Shown here piece by piece: positions 49,739-58,281 of a DNA stretch of 64,000 nt. The notes below the pieces were generated by a model. That model saw only the letters and a list, made by a program, of their open reading frames with translations. It did not search any database and was not told where the DNA came from. The position numbers and the translations under genes are program-made. Origin of the DNA: Kribbella italica (lineage in GTDB: Bacteria > Actinomycetota > Actinomycetes > Propionibacteriales > Kribbellaceae); NCBI RefSeq assembly GCF_014205135.1, contig NZ_JACHMY010000001.1:2852001-2916000 (forward strand), read 5' to 3'. How positions within the stretch are numbered: the first letter of the stretch is position 1; each line of letters starts with the position of its first letter.

Positions 49739-50626
49739 TCAGATGATCGGGGTCTCCGGCGCACTCGCCTTCGGCGTACCGGCCTCGGCCGTACCGGACA
49801 GCTCGTCGACCTCGATCCGGCCGGTCCAGCGCAGGTCGGGATCGGGTTGTGGGATCGAGTCCAGCAGCAACTTGGTGTAGGGGTGCGACGGCTCGTGCAT
49901 GACGGTGTCGACGGGGCCTCGTTCGACGATCCGGCCGCGGTTGATCACCATCACCTGGCCGCCGAGGTAGTAGACGGTCGACAGGTCGTGGGTGATGAAC
50001 AGCGTCGTCATCCCGTGCTCGCGCTGGAAGTCCAGCAGGATGTCGAGGAACAGCCGGCGGACCTGGGCGTCGAGCATCGACACCGGTTCGTCGGCGATCA
50101 CGAAAGCCGGCCGGAGCATGTGGATCCTGGCCAGCATCACCCGTTGCCGCTGGCCACCGGACAGCTGGTGCGGGTACCGGCCGAGAACGCGCTCCGGCTC
50201 CAGCTTCACCGCTTCGAGGGAGCGCTCGATCATGGCCAGGCCCTCGGCCTGGGTCTTGGCCAGGCCGAACTTCTTGACCGCCTTCCAGAGCACCCGATCG
50301 ACGCGGTAGAAGGGGTTGAAGATCGCGTACGGGTCCTGGAAGACCGGTTGCACGTTGCGACGGTAGTCGTCGTACTCGGCCCGGTCGAGCTTGAAGATGT
50401 CCTTGCCGCCGTACTTGATGGTGCCGCTGGTCGGCTTCTGCAGTCCGAGCACGTTGCGCGCGATGGTGCTCTTGCCGCTGCCGCTCTGGCCGACCAGGCT
50501 GACCACCTGCGGCGGCTCCGGGGAGAGCGTGAAGCTCGCGTCCTCGACCGCGGTCAGGTAGCCGCCGGCCGCGCCGCGGGCGTGGAACCGTTGCTGGACG
50601 CCACTGAGCTCGATCGTCTTGGTCAC
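49739..50626 (-). CDS. ABC transporter ATP-binding protein (DppF/OppF-like)
   Basis: ATPase of 295 aa of the oligopeptide/nickel/oligosaccharide importer family. Walker A GQSGSGKST, the family-typical VFQDPYAIFNPFYRVD, signature LSGGQRQRVMLARI, Walker B FVIADEPVSMLDA and switch ITHDLSTVYYLGG. It has a C-terminal extension with the Pro-x-Pro region (HPYTKLLLDSIPQPDPDL). The GTG start overlaps the previous gene (GTGA). Last gene of the importer operon; couples ATP hydrolysis to uptake. Confidence 0.93.
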   Translation of the reverse strand: MTKTIELSGVQQRFHARGAAGGYLTAVEDASFTLSPEPPQVVSLVGQSGSGKSTIARNVLGLQKPTSGTIKYGGKDIFKLDRAEYDDYRRNVQPVFQDPYAIFNPFYRVDRVLWKAVKKFGLAKTQAEGLAMIERSLEAVKLEPERVLGRYPHQLSGGQRQRVMLARIHMLRPAFVIADEPVSMLDAQVRRLFLDILLDFQREHGMTTLFITHDLSTVYYLGGQVMVINRGRIVERGPVDTVMHEPSHPYTKLLLDSIPQPDPDLRWTGRIEVDELSGTAEAGTPKASAPETPII

Positions 50627-51441
50627 GATGCCCTCCTGCCGAGCCGCGGAATCGATTCGATCAGTTGCCGGGTGTACTCGTGCTTCGGCTGCTTGTAGAC
50701 CTGCCGTACGTCGCCGACCTCGACCAGCTCGCCCTCGTACATGACAGCGACCCGGTCGACCAGCTGCGCGTGCACACCCATGTCGTGCGAGATCACCACC
50801 AGCGTGACGCCGAAGTCGCGTTGCAGGTCGACCAGGCTCTGCAGGATCACGCGCTGGATCGTCACGTCCAGCGCGGTGGTCGGCTCATCGGCGATCACCA
50901 GATCGGGTTCGAGCGCGACGCAGATCGCCATCAGCACCCGCTGCTTCATCCCGCCGGACAACTCGTGCGGGTACATCCGCGCGACGTCGGTGTCCAGCCC
51001 CACCTGCGCGAGCAGTCGCGGGATCAGCTCGGAGAGCGTGCTCTTGCGTTCCGGCGCGTGCTCCAGGATGACGTCGCGGAACTGGTCGCCGATCCGCATC
51101 ACCGGGTTCAGGGAGCTCATCGAGCCCTGCGGGAGGTAGGAGAGCGCGCTCCAGCGCAGGACGCGCAACTCCTCGCCGTCGACCTTCAGCAGGTCGACCG
51201 GAGAACGCCCGCGGGGACGGAAGATCGCGCTTCCCCCGGTGACCTTGCCCGGCGGCTTCAGCAACCGCAGCAGCGCGACGGCGAGCGTGCTCTTGCCGCT
51301 GCCGGACTCTCCCGCGATCCCGAGGATCTCGCCCCGCCGGACGGCGAGATCGAGTCCACGGACCGCTTTCACCTCGCCCTTGGTGGTGGAGTAGCCGACC
51401 TCCAGGCCGGAGATCTCCAGCACGATGTCGTCGTCACTCAC
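50623..51441 (-). CDS. ABC transporter ATP-binding protein (DppD/OppD-like)
   Basis: ATPase of 272 aa. Walker A GESGSGKST, Q-loop YLPQGSMSSLNPV, signature LSGGMKQRVLMAI, Walker B LVIADEPTTALDV and switch ISHDMGVHA are complete. The C-terminus carries the KHEYTRQLIESIP element of the oligopeptide-type family. It forms a heterodimer with the next ATPase. GTG start with GAGAGGAG upstream, overlapping the permease stop by 8 bp. Confidence 0.93.
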   Translation of the reverse strand: MSDDDIVLEISGLEVGYSTTKGEVKAVRGLDLAVRRGEILGIAGESGSGKSTLAVALLRLLKPPGKVTGGSAIFRPRGRSPVDLLKVDGEELRVLRWSALSYLPQGSMSSLNPVMRIGDQFRDVILEHAPERKSTLSELIPRLLAQVGLDTDVARMYPHELSGGMKQRVLMAICVALEPDLVIADEPTTALDVTIQRVILQSLVDLQRDFGVTLVVISHDMGVHAQLVDRVAVMYEGELVEVGDVRQVYKQPKHEYTRQLIESIPRLGRRAS

Positions 51442-52318
51442 CGGCCACTCCTCTCAGTCGCGGGTTGTAGACCTCTTCGAGACCGATGTTGATCATGTTC
51501 AGCGCCGCGAACAGCGCCGTCAGCAACACGATCGGGACCACGAACATCGGCCAGGCGCCGAGGGTCAGCGCGCCGGTGTTGATCGCGTTGAAGATGATCT
51601 GCCCGAGATCGATCACGCCACCGGGTCCGAGCCCGATCACCTCCAGGCCGACCAGGCCGAAGATCGCGCCGAGCGCCGACGAGGCGAACCCGACCCCGAT
51701 GAACGGCAACAGGTTCGGGAGCAGTTCGGTGACGATGATCTCGAGGTCGCGGGCCTTGCTCACCCGCGCCAGGTCGACGTACGGGCGTGACCGCAGGCTG
51801 AGCACCTGGGACCGGATCGTCTTGGCCGCGAACGGCCAGCTGAAGATCGAGATCATCACGCCGACCTGGAACAGGCTGACGTTCTTGGCGTACGCCGAGA
51901 GCGCGATCAGCAGCGGGAACGTCGGGATCACCAGCAGGATCCCGGTGAAGGTGGACAGCACGTTGTCCACCCAGCCGCCCTTGTAGCCGGCCACGAACGC
52001 GACGACCACCCCGACCACGGTCGAGATGACGCCGGCGATCGCGCCGATCTGCAGCGAGACCGAGGTCGCGCTGACCACCATCGCCAGCACGTCCCGGCCG
52101 AACTGGTCGGTGCCGAGCAGGTGGTCCGGTCCCGGCACCAGCCACTTCTCGTACGCCGCGAACTCGAGCGGGTCCTTGCCGTTGCCGATGGCATCGACGA
52201 TCAGCGGGCTGAAGATCGCCAGCAGGATCATCGCCGCCAGCACCCCCAGCCCGGTCGCGAGCCGCGGACTGTGCCGGATCGTCTGTCCGGTCGCGGTCAG
52301 TAGTCTCATCGCGATCAC
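51434..52318 (-). CDS. ABC transporter permease (DppC-like)
   Basis: Inner-membrane permease of 294 aa with the family's N-terminal helix, the DHLLGTDQFGRDVLAMVVSA motif and about five further helices; the EAA-like loop reads YVDLARVSKARDLEIIVTEL. It starts at a GTG that overlaps the stop of the first permease (GTGA). It would form the channel with the DppB-like protein, which is frameshifted here, so function of the complex is uncertain. Confidence 0.92.
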   Translation of the reverse strand: MIAMRLLTATGQTIRHSPRLATGLGVLAAMILLAIFSPLIVDAIGNGKDPLEFAAYEKWLVPGPDHLLGTDQFGRDVLAMVVSATSVSLQIGAIAGVISTVVGVVVAFVAGYKGGWVDNVLSTFTGILLVIPTFPLLIALSAYAKNVSLFQVGVMISIFSWPFAAKTIRSQVLSLRSRPYVDLARVSKARDLEIIVTELLPNLLPFIGVGFASSALGAIFGLVGLEVIGLGPGGVIDLGQIIFNAINTGALTLGAWPMFVVPIVLLTALFAALNMINIGLEEVYNPRLRGVAGE

Positions 52319-53408
52319 TTCCAGTACTTGACCCGAGGGTCAAGCAGAGGCAGGAGGAGGTCGAGCAGCAGGACGGCGGTGAGCACGGAGAAGATCGCCA
52401 TGTCGGTCACACCGAGAATGGTGTTGAAGTCGAGCTGCTGGATCGCCGTCACCAGCGTCGATCCCAGCCCCGGGTAGTTGAACAGCTGCTCCACCAGGAC
52501 GTTGCCGTTGAAGATGAACCCGAGCGAGATGCCGAACGCGGTGATCTGCGGCAGGTAGCAGTTGCGCAGCGCGTACCGGGTCAGGACCCGCCAGGGCTTG
52601 AGGCCCTTCGCCTCGGCGTACACCAGGTAGTCCTCGCCGAGCACCGGCACCATCAGCTCCGGGTGGACAGGATCCAGCTGAACGTCCCGATCAGCACGAT
52701 CGACATCGCCGGCAGGAACCCGTACTTGATCACGCTCCCGATGAAGTCGAGGCTGAAGCCCGGACTGATCGTCGAGTCGTACGCCGACCGCGCGGGCAGC
52801 CAGCCCAGCGTGTAGGCGAACACGTAGACCAGGATCAGCGCGACGAAGAAGAACGGGACGTGCGACAACGCGATCGACAGGTTCGTGACGATCGTCGATC
52901 CGAGCTTGCCGCGCCGCCAGCCGACGATCGCGCCGATCAGCACGCCGAGCACCCAGCTGATCACCGCGGCCATGCCGAGCAGACCGATGGTCCACGGCAA
53001 CGACCGCAGGATGACGTCCTGGGCCGGGGTCGGGTAGTTGATCAGCGACGGCCCGAGGTCGCCGTGGAAGATCAGGTTCTGCATGTACTTCAGGTACTGG
53101 ACGAAGATGTTGCCGTCGAGCCCGAACTCGGCCTGGTAGCGCGCGATCACCTCCGTACTGGCCTGCTGGTTGTAGACGTAGTTCTGCTGCAGGGTCTGGA
53201 TCAGCGTCTGGATCGGGTCACCCGGGATCAGCCGGAAGAAGAAGAACGCGATGGTCAGCGCGCCCCACAGCTCGATCAGGTACAGGCCGAACCGCCGGAT
53301 CGCGTACGCCGCCAGCGGGTGCCGCGCCAGCCAGGGCCGCAGACCGCGGGAGGGAGCGCTCTCGGCGCTCTCCTCCACGACGGTCGCGGACGGCGCGGTC
53401 GCCGTCAC
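52315..53408 (-). pseudogene. DppB-like ABC permease gene interrupted by a frameshift
   Basis: The gene starts at a GTG (53408) overlapping the binding-protein stop. The first 251 codons encode a DppB-type permease (helix near residue 45, FLYLIELWGALTIAFFFFRL-like region, RSLPWTIGLLGMAAVISWVL, to FSWILSTRS) and stop with TGA at 52655-52653. The rest of the permease continues at once in another frame (LMVPVLGEDYLVYAEAKGLK to LLDPRVKYWK, stop 52315). One missing base in AGC(C)TGATG explains it. The stop and an ATG overlap as TGATG, so a split permease made by re-initiation (112-aa second part) is possible. Otherwise this is a mutation or a sequencing error. Confidence 0.8.
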
Positions 53409-55237
53409 GCCGGACCCTTCTGGCCGGTCGCCTTCAACCTTCCGAGCACGAAGATGAAGTGCGACCACCAGTTCAGCGGGACCTGGTACAGGTCCTCGTC
53501 GGTCGGCCACCCGGTCCAGAAGCTGGTGTTGAAGTACGACGGGTAACCGGTCTGGATCACCGGCATCTGCGGCAGTTGCTGGAAGTAGATCTCCAGCGCC
53601 TGGTCCAGCAGCGGCTTGGCCTCGGCGCTCTTCGGGTCCAGCACGGCGAGCTTGGCCGACACCGCGTCGAACTCCGGATTCTTGAACCGCTGCTTGTTCT
53701 TGTCGGCGGCGTTCTTGCCGATCGGCTGGGCCTTGTCGCTGGTCCAGTTCGTGTACAGCTGCTGGGGATCGAAGGAAATACCGTCCCAGTTGGAGTCCAG
53801 GTCGAACTCGCCGCGCTGGAACTTCTCGCTGTGCACCGGACCGCTCAGGCTGCGCAGCGTCGCCGGCACCCCGACCTTGGCCAGATCGGTCTTGATCACG
53901 TTGGCGATCGCGTACTCAGGACCGTCGACGGGCGAGGCGGTGATGAACTCGAGGTTGACCTCCTTGCCCTTGTACGTCCGCTTGCCGGCCGCGTTCTTCG
54001 GCGCGATCTCGTCCAGCAGCGCGTTCGCCTTGTCCGGGCTGTACTCGAACTTGTACTTCTCGGCCAGCTCGTCGTTCTTCCACGCGTCGTTGCTCGGGTA
54101 GTCCGCCCACGGGTAGATCGCCGGCGGCACCTTCACCGGCCAGATCGACGTCCCGATCTTCTCCCGGTCGATCATGTAGTTGATCGCCTGGCGCATCTTC
54201 GGCTCGGCGATCACACCGCGGGCCGGGTCGCAGTTCGGCCAGATGATCCGCGGGTTCGGGTCGTGGAACTGGGTGGTGACCATCGCCGGGTAGCCGGTGT
54301 TGCGCAGCTGCTTGGCGTGCTGCTCGTCGATCGAGCCGACGTCGAACTCCGCCCGCTCGAAAGCCAGCGCCGCGGAGTCCAGCTGCTTGGCCGTGCTCTG
54401 GTACACGACGTACTGCGGCGCCGGGTCGAGCTGCTCCTTGGCCCAGTAGTCCGGGTTCTTCTCCCAGACGAACATCCGCTGGCTGCGGATCGTCTGCTTC
54501 AGCTTGTACGGGCCGCTGCGGGTCGGCGGGTTCTCCTTGAACTTGGTCGGGTCCTGGGTCTTCCAGATGTGCTCGGGCAGGATGTCGAACGCGCTCGCGA
54601 TCGCCGCGACGAAGTTGTAGTGCATCCGCGGGCCGGGCTTCTTCAGCTTCATCACCGCGGTCTGCGCGTCCGGTACCTCGACCGACTGGACGAACTCGGC
54701 CAGGTCACCGCCGCCGCCGAACAGGTCCTTGCGGTCCTTGAGCAGCAGCACGGTGAACTTGAAGTCGTTCGCGGTCAGCGGCTTGCCGTCGCTCCACTTC
54801 GCCTTCGGGTCGAACTTGAAGGTCAGCTCCGTGTGGTCGGCGTTGTACTCGTATCCCGTGCACAGCCAGGGTTTCAGCTCGCCGCTGGCCAGGTTGAGGT
54901 AGAACATCGCCTCGCGGCAGACCGACTCGAAGCCGGCGCCGGACTGCCAGCCGTTCGGGATCATCGTGTTGAAGCTGTCGAACACGTTGTACTCGACCTG
55001 GCCGATCACGACCGTCTGGTCGCGCGGCGTGGGGATGTTCGCCTTGCCGATCTGCACCGACCTGGTGCCGGCCGGTTTGTCGGCCGGCTTGTCGGAGTAC
55101 GAGCCGCTGCCGGAACAGGCGGCGAGCAGACCGGTGAGTCCCATCGCGGCACCTCCCCCGACCACACTGCGGCGGCTCATCTGGTGGCGCAGAACGTCGG
55201 CGACGTTCTCGAACTGCGGGCGCGGCGCGTCGTTCAC
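53405..55237 (-). CDS. Substrate-binding lipoprotein of a DppA-family ABC importer (probably oligosaccharide)
   Basis: Family 5 extracellular solute-binding protein of 610 aa. The N-terminus has a Tat-like RRSVVGGGAAMG and a lipobox (GLLAACSG). The SBP family signature is in YEYNADHTELTFKFDPKAKW, SDGKPLTANDFKFTVLLLKD. Proteins of this family bind peptides, nickel or, in several bacteria, cello- and manno-oligosaccharides. The promoter carries a LacI-type operator, so a sugar ligand is favoured. GTG start with GAAGGAG upstream. First gene of a five-gene importer operon. Confidence 0.9.
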   Translation of the reverse strand: MNDAPRPQFENVADVLRHQMSRRSVVGGGAAMGLTGLLAACSGSGSYSDKPADKPAGTRSVQIGKANIPTPRDQTVVIGQVEYNVFDSFNTMIPNGWQSGAGFESVCREAMFYLNLASGELKPWLCTGYEYNADHTELTFKFDPKAKWSDGKPLTANDFKFTVLLLKDRKDLFGGGGDLAEFVQSVEVPDAQTAVMKLKKPGPRMHYNFVAAIASAFDILPEHIWKTQDPTKFKENPPTRSGPYKLKQTIRSQRMFVWEKNPDYWAKEQLDPAPQYVVYQSTAKQLDSAALAFERAEFDVGSIDEQHAKQLRNTGYPAMVTTQFHDPNPRIIWPNCDPARGVIAEPKMRQAINYMIDREKIGTSIWPVKVPPAIYPWADYPSNDAWKNDELAEKYKFEYSPDKANALLDEIAPKNAAGKRTYKGKEVNLEFITASPVDGPEYAIANVIKTDLAKVGVPATLRSLSGPVHSEKFQRGEFDLDSNWDGISFDPQQLYTNWTSDKAQPIGKNAADKNKQRFKNPEFDAVSAKLAVLDPKSAEAKPLLDQALEIYFQQLPQMPVIQTGYPSYFNTSFWTGWPTDEDLYQVPLNWWSHFIFVLGRLKATGQKGPA

Positions 55238-55564
55238 GATCGGATCTCCTTCGGTCCGAGGGTGTGGCTCGGCCTCAGTCGGCGCGCTTCATCGCGCCCG
55301 GCCGGTGTGACGTAAGGCATCTCCGTTTCACTTGCTCGGAGTGGAAATCACTGATTGAAACGTTTCTCGGACTATAAGTAGCGATGACAACGATGGCAAG
55401 ACTTTGCTGCCACGCTTGAGGAAATCGCCGGTTTGCGCTGCTCAGTCGATATACCAACCTCTGACAACGATGGCTCGCTCTCGGTGATCCCTGGTGTCAC
55501 ACGGTCTTTCACACGGTGACCGGATTGCCTGGGCCCACGATCAACCACTTGCAGGGGGAGCACC
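55238..55564. other. Divergent control region, importer operon and methyltransferase gene
   Basis: A 327-bp gap without a gene, unusually AT-rich near 55340-55470. It holds the importer promoter and operator (listed separately). A 13-bp direct repeat TGACAACGATGGC occurs at 55385-55397 and 55462-55474. CACACGGT is repeated at 55498-55505 and 55510-55517 before the methyltransferase gene. I found no small gene. Confidence 0.6.
55357..55399 (-). promoter_or_regulatory. Importer promoter with LacI-type operator GAAACGTTTC
   Basis: On the minus strand TTGCCA (55399-55394), 17 bp and TATAGT (55376-55371) make a strong promoter. The palindrome GAAACGTTTC (55357-55366) lies exactly at the expected transcription start. 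Such GAAACG/CGTTTC palindromes are classical LacI/GalR-family operators, so the importer should be repressed until a sugar is sensed. No LacI gene lies beside it; the repressor must act from elsewhere. Confidence 0.65.
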
Positions 55565-56380
55565 ATGACGAGTACCGCTGTCGATTTCGACGCGATCAAG
55601 CACAAGCAACGGGCCGGCTGGCAGACCGGGGACTACCCGCGGGTCGGCAACACGCTGCAGATCATCGCCGAGCTGCTGGTCGAGGCGGCCGACGTACGGG
55701 CCGGGCAACGGGCGCTGGACGTCGCCTGCGGTCAGGGCAACGCCGCTCTCGCGGCCGCCCGCCGGTTCGCCGACGCGACCGGGATCGACTACGCCACCAA
55801 CCTGCTCGAGCAGGGCCGCGAACGCGCCACCGCCGAGCACCTGCCGGTCACCTTCACCGAGGGTGACGCCGAGAACCTGCCGGTCCCGGACGCCGCGTTC
55901 GACCTCGTGCTCAGCACGGTCGGCGTGATGTTCGCTCCGGACCACCAGCGGGCCGCGGACGAACTGGTCCGGGTCACCAAGCCGGGCGGCAAGATCGCGC
56001 TCTCCTGCTGGACGCCGAGCGGGATGGTCGGGCAGATGTTCAAGGTCGTCGGCAAGTGGGCGCCGCCGCCGGCCGGGGTCAAGCCTGCCGTGTTGTGGGG
56101 CACCGAGGAACACTTGGCGGAGCTGTTCGGCGAGCGGGTCGAGTGGACCGCGCTGGAGAAGCGGGAGTACGTGTTCCGCTACCACTCGGCCGAGCACTTC
56201 TCGGAGTGGTTCCGCGAGTTCTACGGCCCGATCACCAAGCTGGCCGCCGCGCTGCCGGAGCCGGACCGCGCGCGGTTCGCCGCCGAGCTGGCCGACGTAC
56301 CGCGGAGTTTCAACCAGGCCGACGACGGCACGATCGCGGCCCACGCGGAGTACTTGGAGGCAGTAGGCGTACGCCGCTGA
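55565..56380 (+). CDS. Class I SAM-dependent methyltransferase (UbiE/COQ5-like)
   Basis: Methyltransferase of 271 aa. The SAM-binding motif I is ALDVACGQGNAALAAARRF (about 55-73), with motif II EGDAENLPVPDAAFDLVLST and motif III RVTKPGGKIALSCW. Substrate unknown. ATG at 55565 after GGGGGAG. It is followed at 80 bp by a SARP-like regulator in the same direction. There is no neighbouring biosynthetic gene, so a pathway cannot be named. Confidence 0.88.
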   Translation: MTSTAVDFDAIKHKQRAGWQTGDYPRVGNTLQIIAELLVEAADVRAGQRALDVACGQGNAALAAARRFADATGIDYATNLLEQGRERATAEHLPVTFTEGDAENLPVPDAAFDLVLSTVGVMFAPDHQRAADELVRVTKPGGKIALSCWTPSGMVGQMFKVVGKWAPPPAGVKPAVLWGTEEHLAELFGERVEWTALEKREYVFRYHSAEHFSEWFREFYGPITKLAAALPEPDRARFAAELADVPRSFNQADDGTIAAHAEYLEAVGVRR

Positions 56381-56460
56381 CAAGGCATCGGCCGGCACCA
56401 CTCTGAGAAGGGATGGCGCCGGCCGGTGGCGGGGTTCACACTGAGGCTCGGGGGTGGGTG

Positions 56461-58281
56461 ATGGCTGGGACGATCAGGCTGCTCGGGCGGCCCTCGATTG
56501 CGGATGACGGGGTGCTGATCCGCGCGCCGCGGGGGCGGAAGAGTTGGGCGTTGCTTGCCTACGTGCTGCTCGCGGAGCGGCCGCCGACGCGCAAACGCCT
56601 GGCGGAGTTGCTGTTTGCGGACGCCGAGGATCCGCTTGGTGCGCTGCGCTGGACGTTGGCGGAGCTGCGCCGGGCGCTCGGCGTACGGGGAGCGCTCTCT
56701 GGTGATCCCGTGAGGAGTTCACTCGACGGGCTGACGGTGGACGTGCTCCAGGTGCTCGACGCGACAGATCCCGCGCGGTTGCTGGAGTTCGAAGGGGAAC
56801 TGCTCGAAGGCGTCGAGCTCGAGGCCTGCCCCGACTTCGAGTCCTGGTTGTCGATCGAGCGTCACCGCGTCGCGTCGGCCGTCGAGGCCCGCCTGCGGGA
56901 GGCCGCCGTCGGGCTGGTCGCCGCGGGACGCGCCGAGGACGCGATTCCCTTTGCCAGCAAGGCGGTTGCGGCGAATCCTCTGGAGCAAGGCAATCACGAG
57001 CTGCTCGTCCGCAGCCTCGCGGTCTCCGGCGATCACTCAGGCGCGTTGCGGCAGGTCGCGGTCTGCGAGGACATGCTGCGCCGCGAGCTGGGGATCGAGG
57101 CGTCCGCCTCGCTGCGGCAGGCCTCGACCGTCGAACAGCGGCCGACGCTCGGCCTCGTCGGGAGCCGGGCGGCGGCGTTGAGCTCGTACGAGACTGGCCG
57201 CGCGGCGGTCTCCGCGGGCGTCGTCGAGTCCGGGTTGGAGTGCCTTCGGAGAGCGGTCTCCGAGGCAGCGCGCTGCGGCGACGTCGAGCTGCAGGGACGC
57301 GCTCTCGTCACCCTCGGGGGTGCGCTCGTGCACGCCGTCCGCGGACAGGACGAGGAGGGCGCGATCACGCTGCAGGAGGCGATCCTGGTCGCCGAACGCG
57401 CCGGCGACCGGGCGACCGTTGTCACGGCGTACCGGCAGCTCGGGTTCGTCGAGGTGCAGGCCGGGCGTCGTACGACGGCCGAGAGCCGGCTCGCGCGAGC
57501 CTCCGCCCTGGCCGAGACGGACGCGGAGAACGCGGCGATCCTCGGTGTGCGTGGGATGAACTCGTCGGACCTCGGCGACTACCCGGCGGCGTCGCGGCAG
57601 CTCGCGGAGTCGGCCGCGTTGGCCGGCCGGTGTGGGGATGCGCGCCAGCAGGCGTGGTCGTTGTCGATCCTCGGGCGGGCGCATCTGCTGCGCGGCGACT
57701 ACAGCCAGGCCCGTGCGGTGGTCGAGCAGTCGCTCGACTTGGTCAGGCAGCAGCGGTGGGTCGCGTTCCTGCCCTGGCCGCAGGCTTTGCAGGCCGAGCT
57801 GGACCTGTACGCCGGGGAGGTGGGCGCTGCGGCGGAGGGGTTCGAGCAGGCCTGGGCGCTAGGGTGTCAGGTCAACGACCCTTGCTGGGAAGGGATTGCG
57901 GCGCGCGGGCTCGGCCTGCTCGCGGCTGAGCGCGGGGACTATCAAGGGGTCGTGCACTGGCTGGACCAGGCTGCCCGGCGAGCCAGCCGGGAACCGGATC
58001 GGTATCAGTGGGTCCACGCACACGTGCTCGACACGGCTGTCGGTACGGCGCTCGACGAGGGCGATCACGCGCGGGCCCGGCCGCTGGTGGTGCAGTTGGG
58101 TGCGTTGGCGGCGCGCTGCGATCTTCGGGAGCTTGTCGTCCGGGCGAATCTGCATCTCGGCCGACTGGGCGATCCGCATGCGATCACGTCCGCTCGGCTG
58201 ATGGCGGCCGAGATCGACAATCCGCAATTGGCCAGACTGGTCGACGAGAGCTCAGCTGTCCTTACCGGGGACGACTCCTAG
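56461..58281 (+). CDS. SARP-like (BTAD) transcriptional regulator with TPR region
   Basis: Regulator of 606 aa. N-terminal OmpR-type winged helix (IRLLGRPSIADDGVLIRAPR, KSWALLAYVLLAERPPTRKR, LRWTLAELRRAL), then a bacterial transcriptional activator domain (about 95-245: FESWLSIERHRVASAVEARL, NHELLVRSLAVSGDHSGALR). The rest (about 260-600) is TPR-like helices with no NB-ARC ATPase. Such proteins usually activate secondary-metabolism or export genes through direct repeats. The ATG at 56461 is preferred to the in-frame start at 56413, which precedes the HTH without conserved residues. Its stop overlaps the convergent ATPase gene by 4 bp. Confidence 0.87.
   Translation: MAGTIRLLGRPSIADDGVLIRAPRGRKSWALLAYVLLAERPPTRKRLAELLFADAEDPLGALRWTLAELRRALGVRGALSGDPVRSSLDGLTVDVLQVLDATDPARLLEFEGELLEGVELEACPDFESWLSIERHRVASAVEARLREAAVGLVAAGRAEDAIPFASKAVAANPLEQGNHELLVRSLAVSGDHSGALRQVAVCEDMLRRELGIEASASLRQASTVEQRPTLGLVGSRAAALSSYETGRAAVSAGVVESGLECLRRAVSEAARCGDVELQGRALVTLGGALVHAVRGQDEEGAITLQEAILVAERAGDRATVVTAYRQLGFVEVQAGRRTTAESRLARASALAETDAENAAILGVRGMNSSDLGDYPAASRQLAESAALAGRCGDARQQAWSLSILGRAHLLRGDYSQARAVVEQSLDLVRQQRWVAFLPWPQALQAELDLYAGEVGAAAEGFEQAWALGCQVNDPCWEGIAARGLGLLAAERGDYQGVVHWLDQAARRASREPDRYQWVHAHVLDTAVGTALDEGDHARARPLVVQLGALAARCDLRELVVRANLHLGRLGDPHAITSARLMAAEIDNPQLARLVDESSAVLTGDDS

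Noticed and set aside
55498..55517. CACACGGT direct repeat as a binding site of the SARP-like regulator
   Set aside because: The 12-bp spacing is close to but not the usual 11-bp period, the copies are short, and there is no promoter at a suitable distance. I mention it only as part of the gap description.
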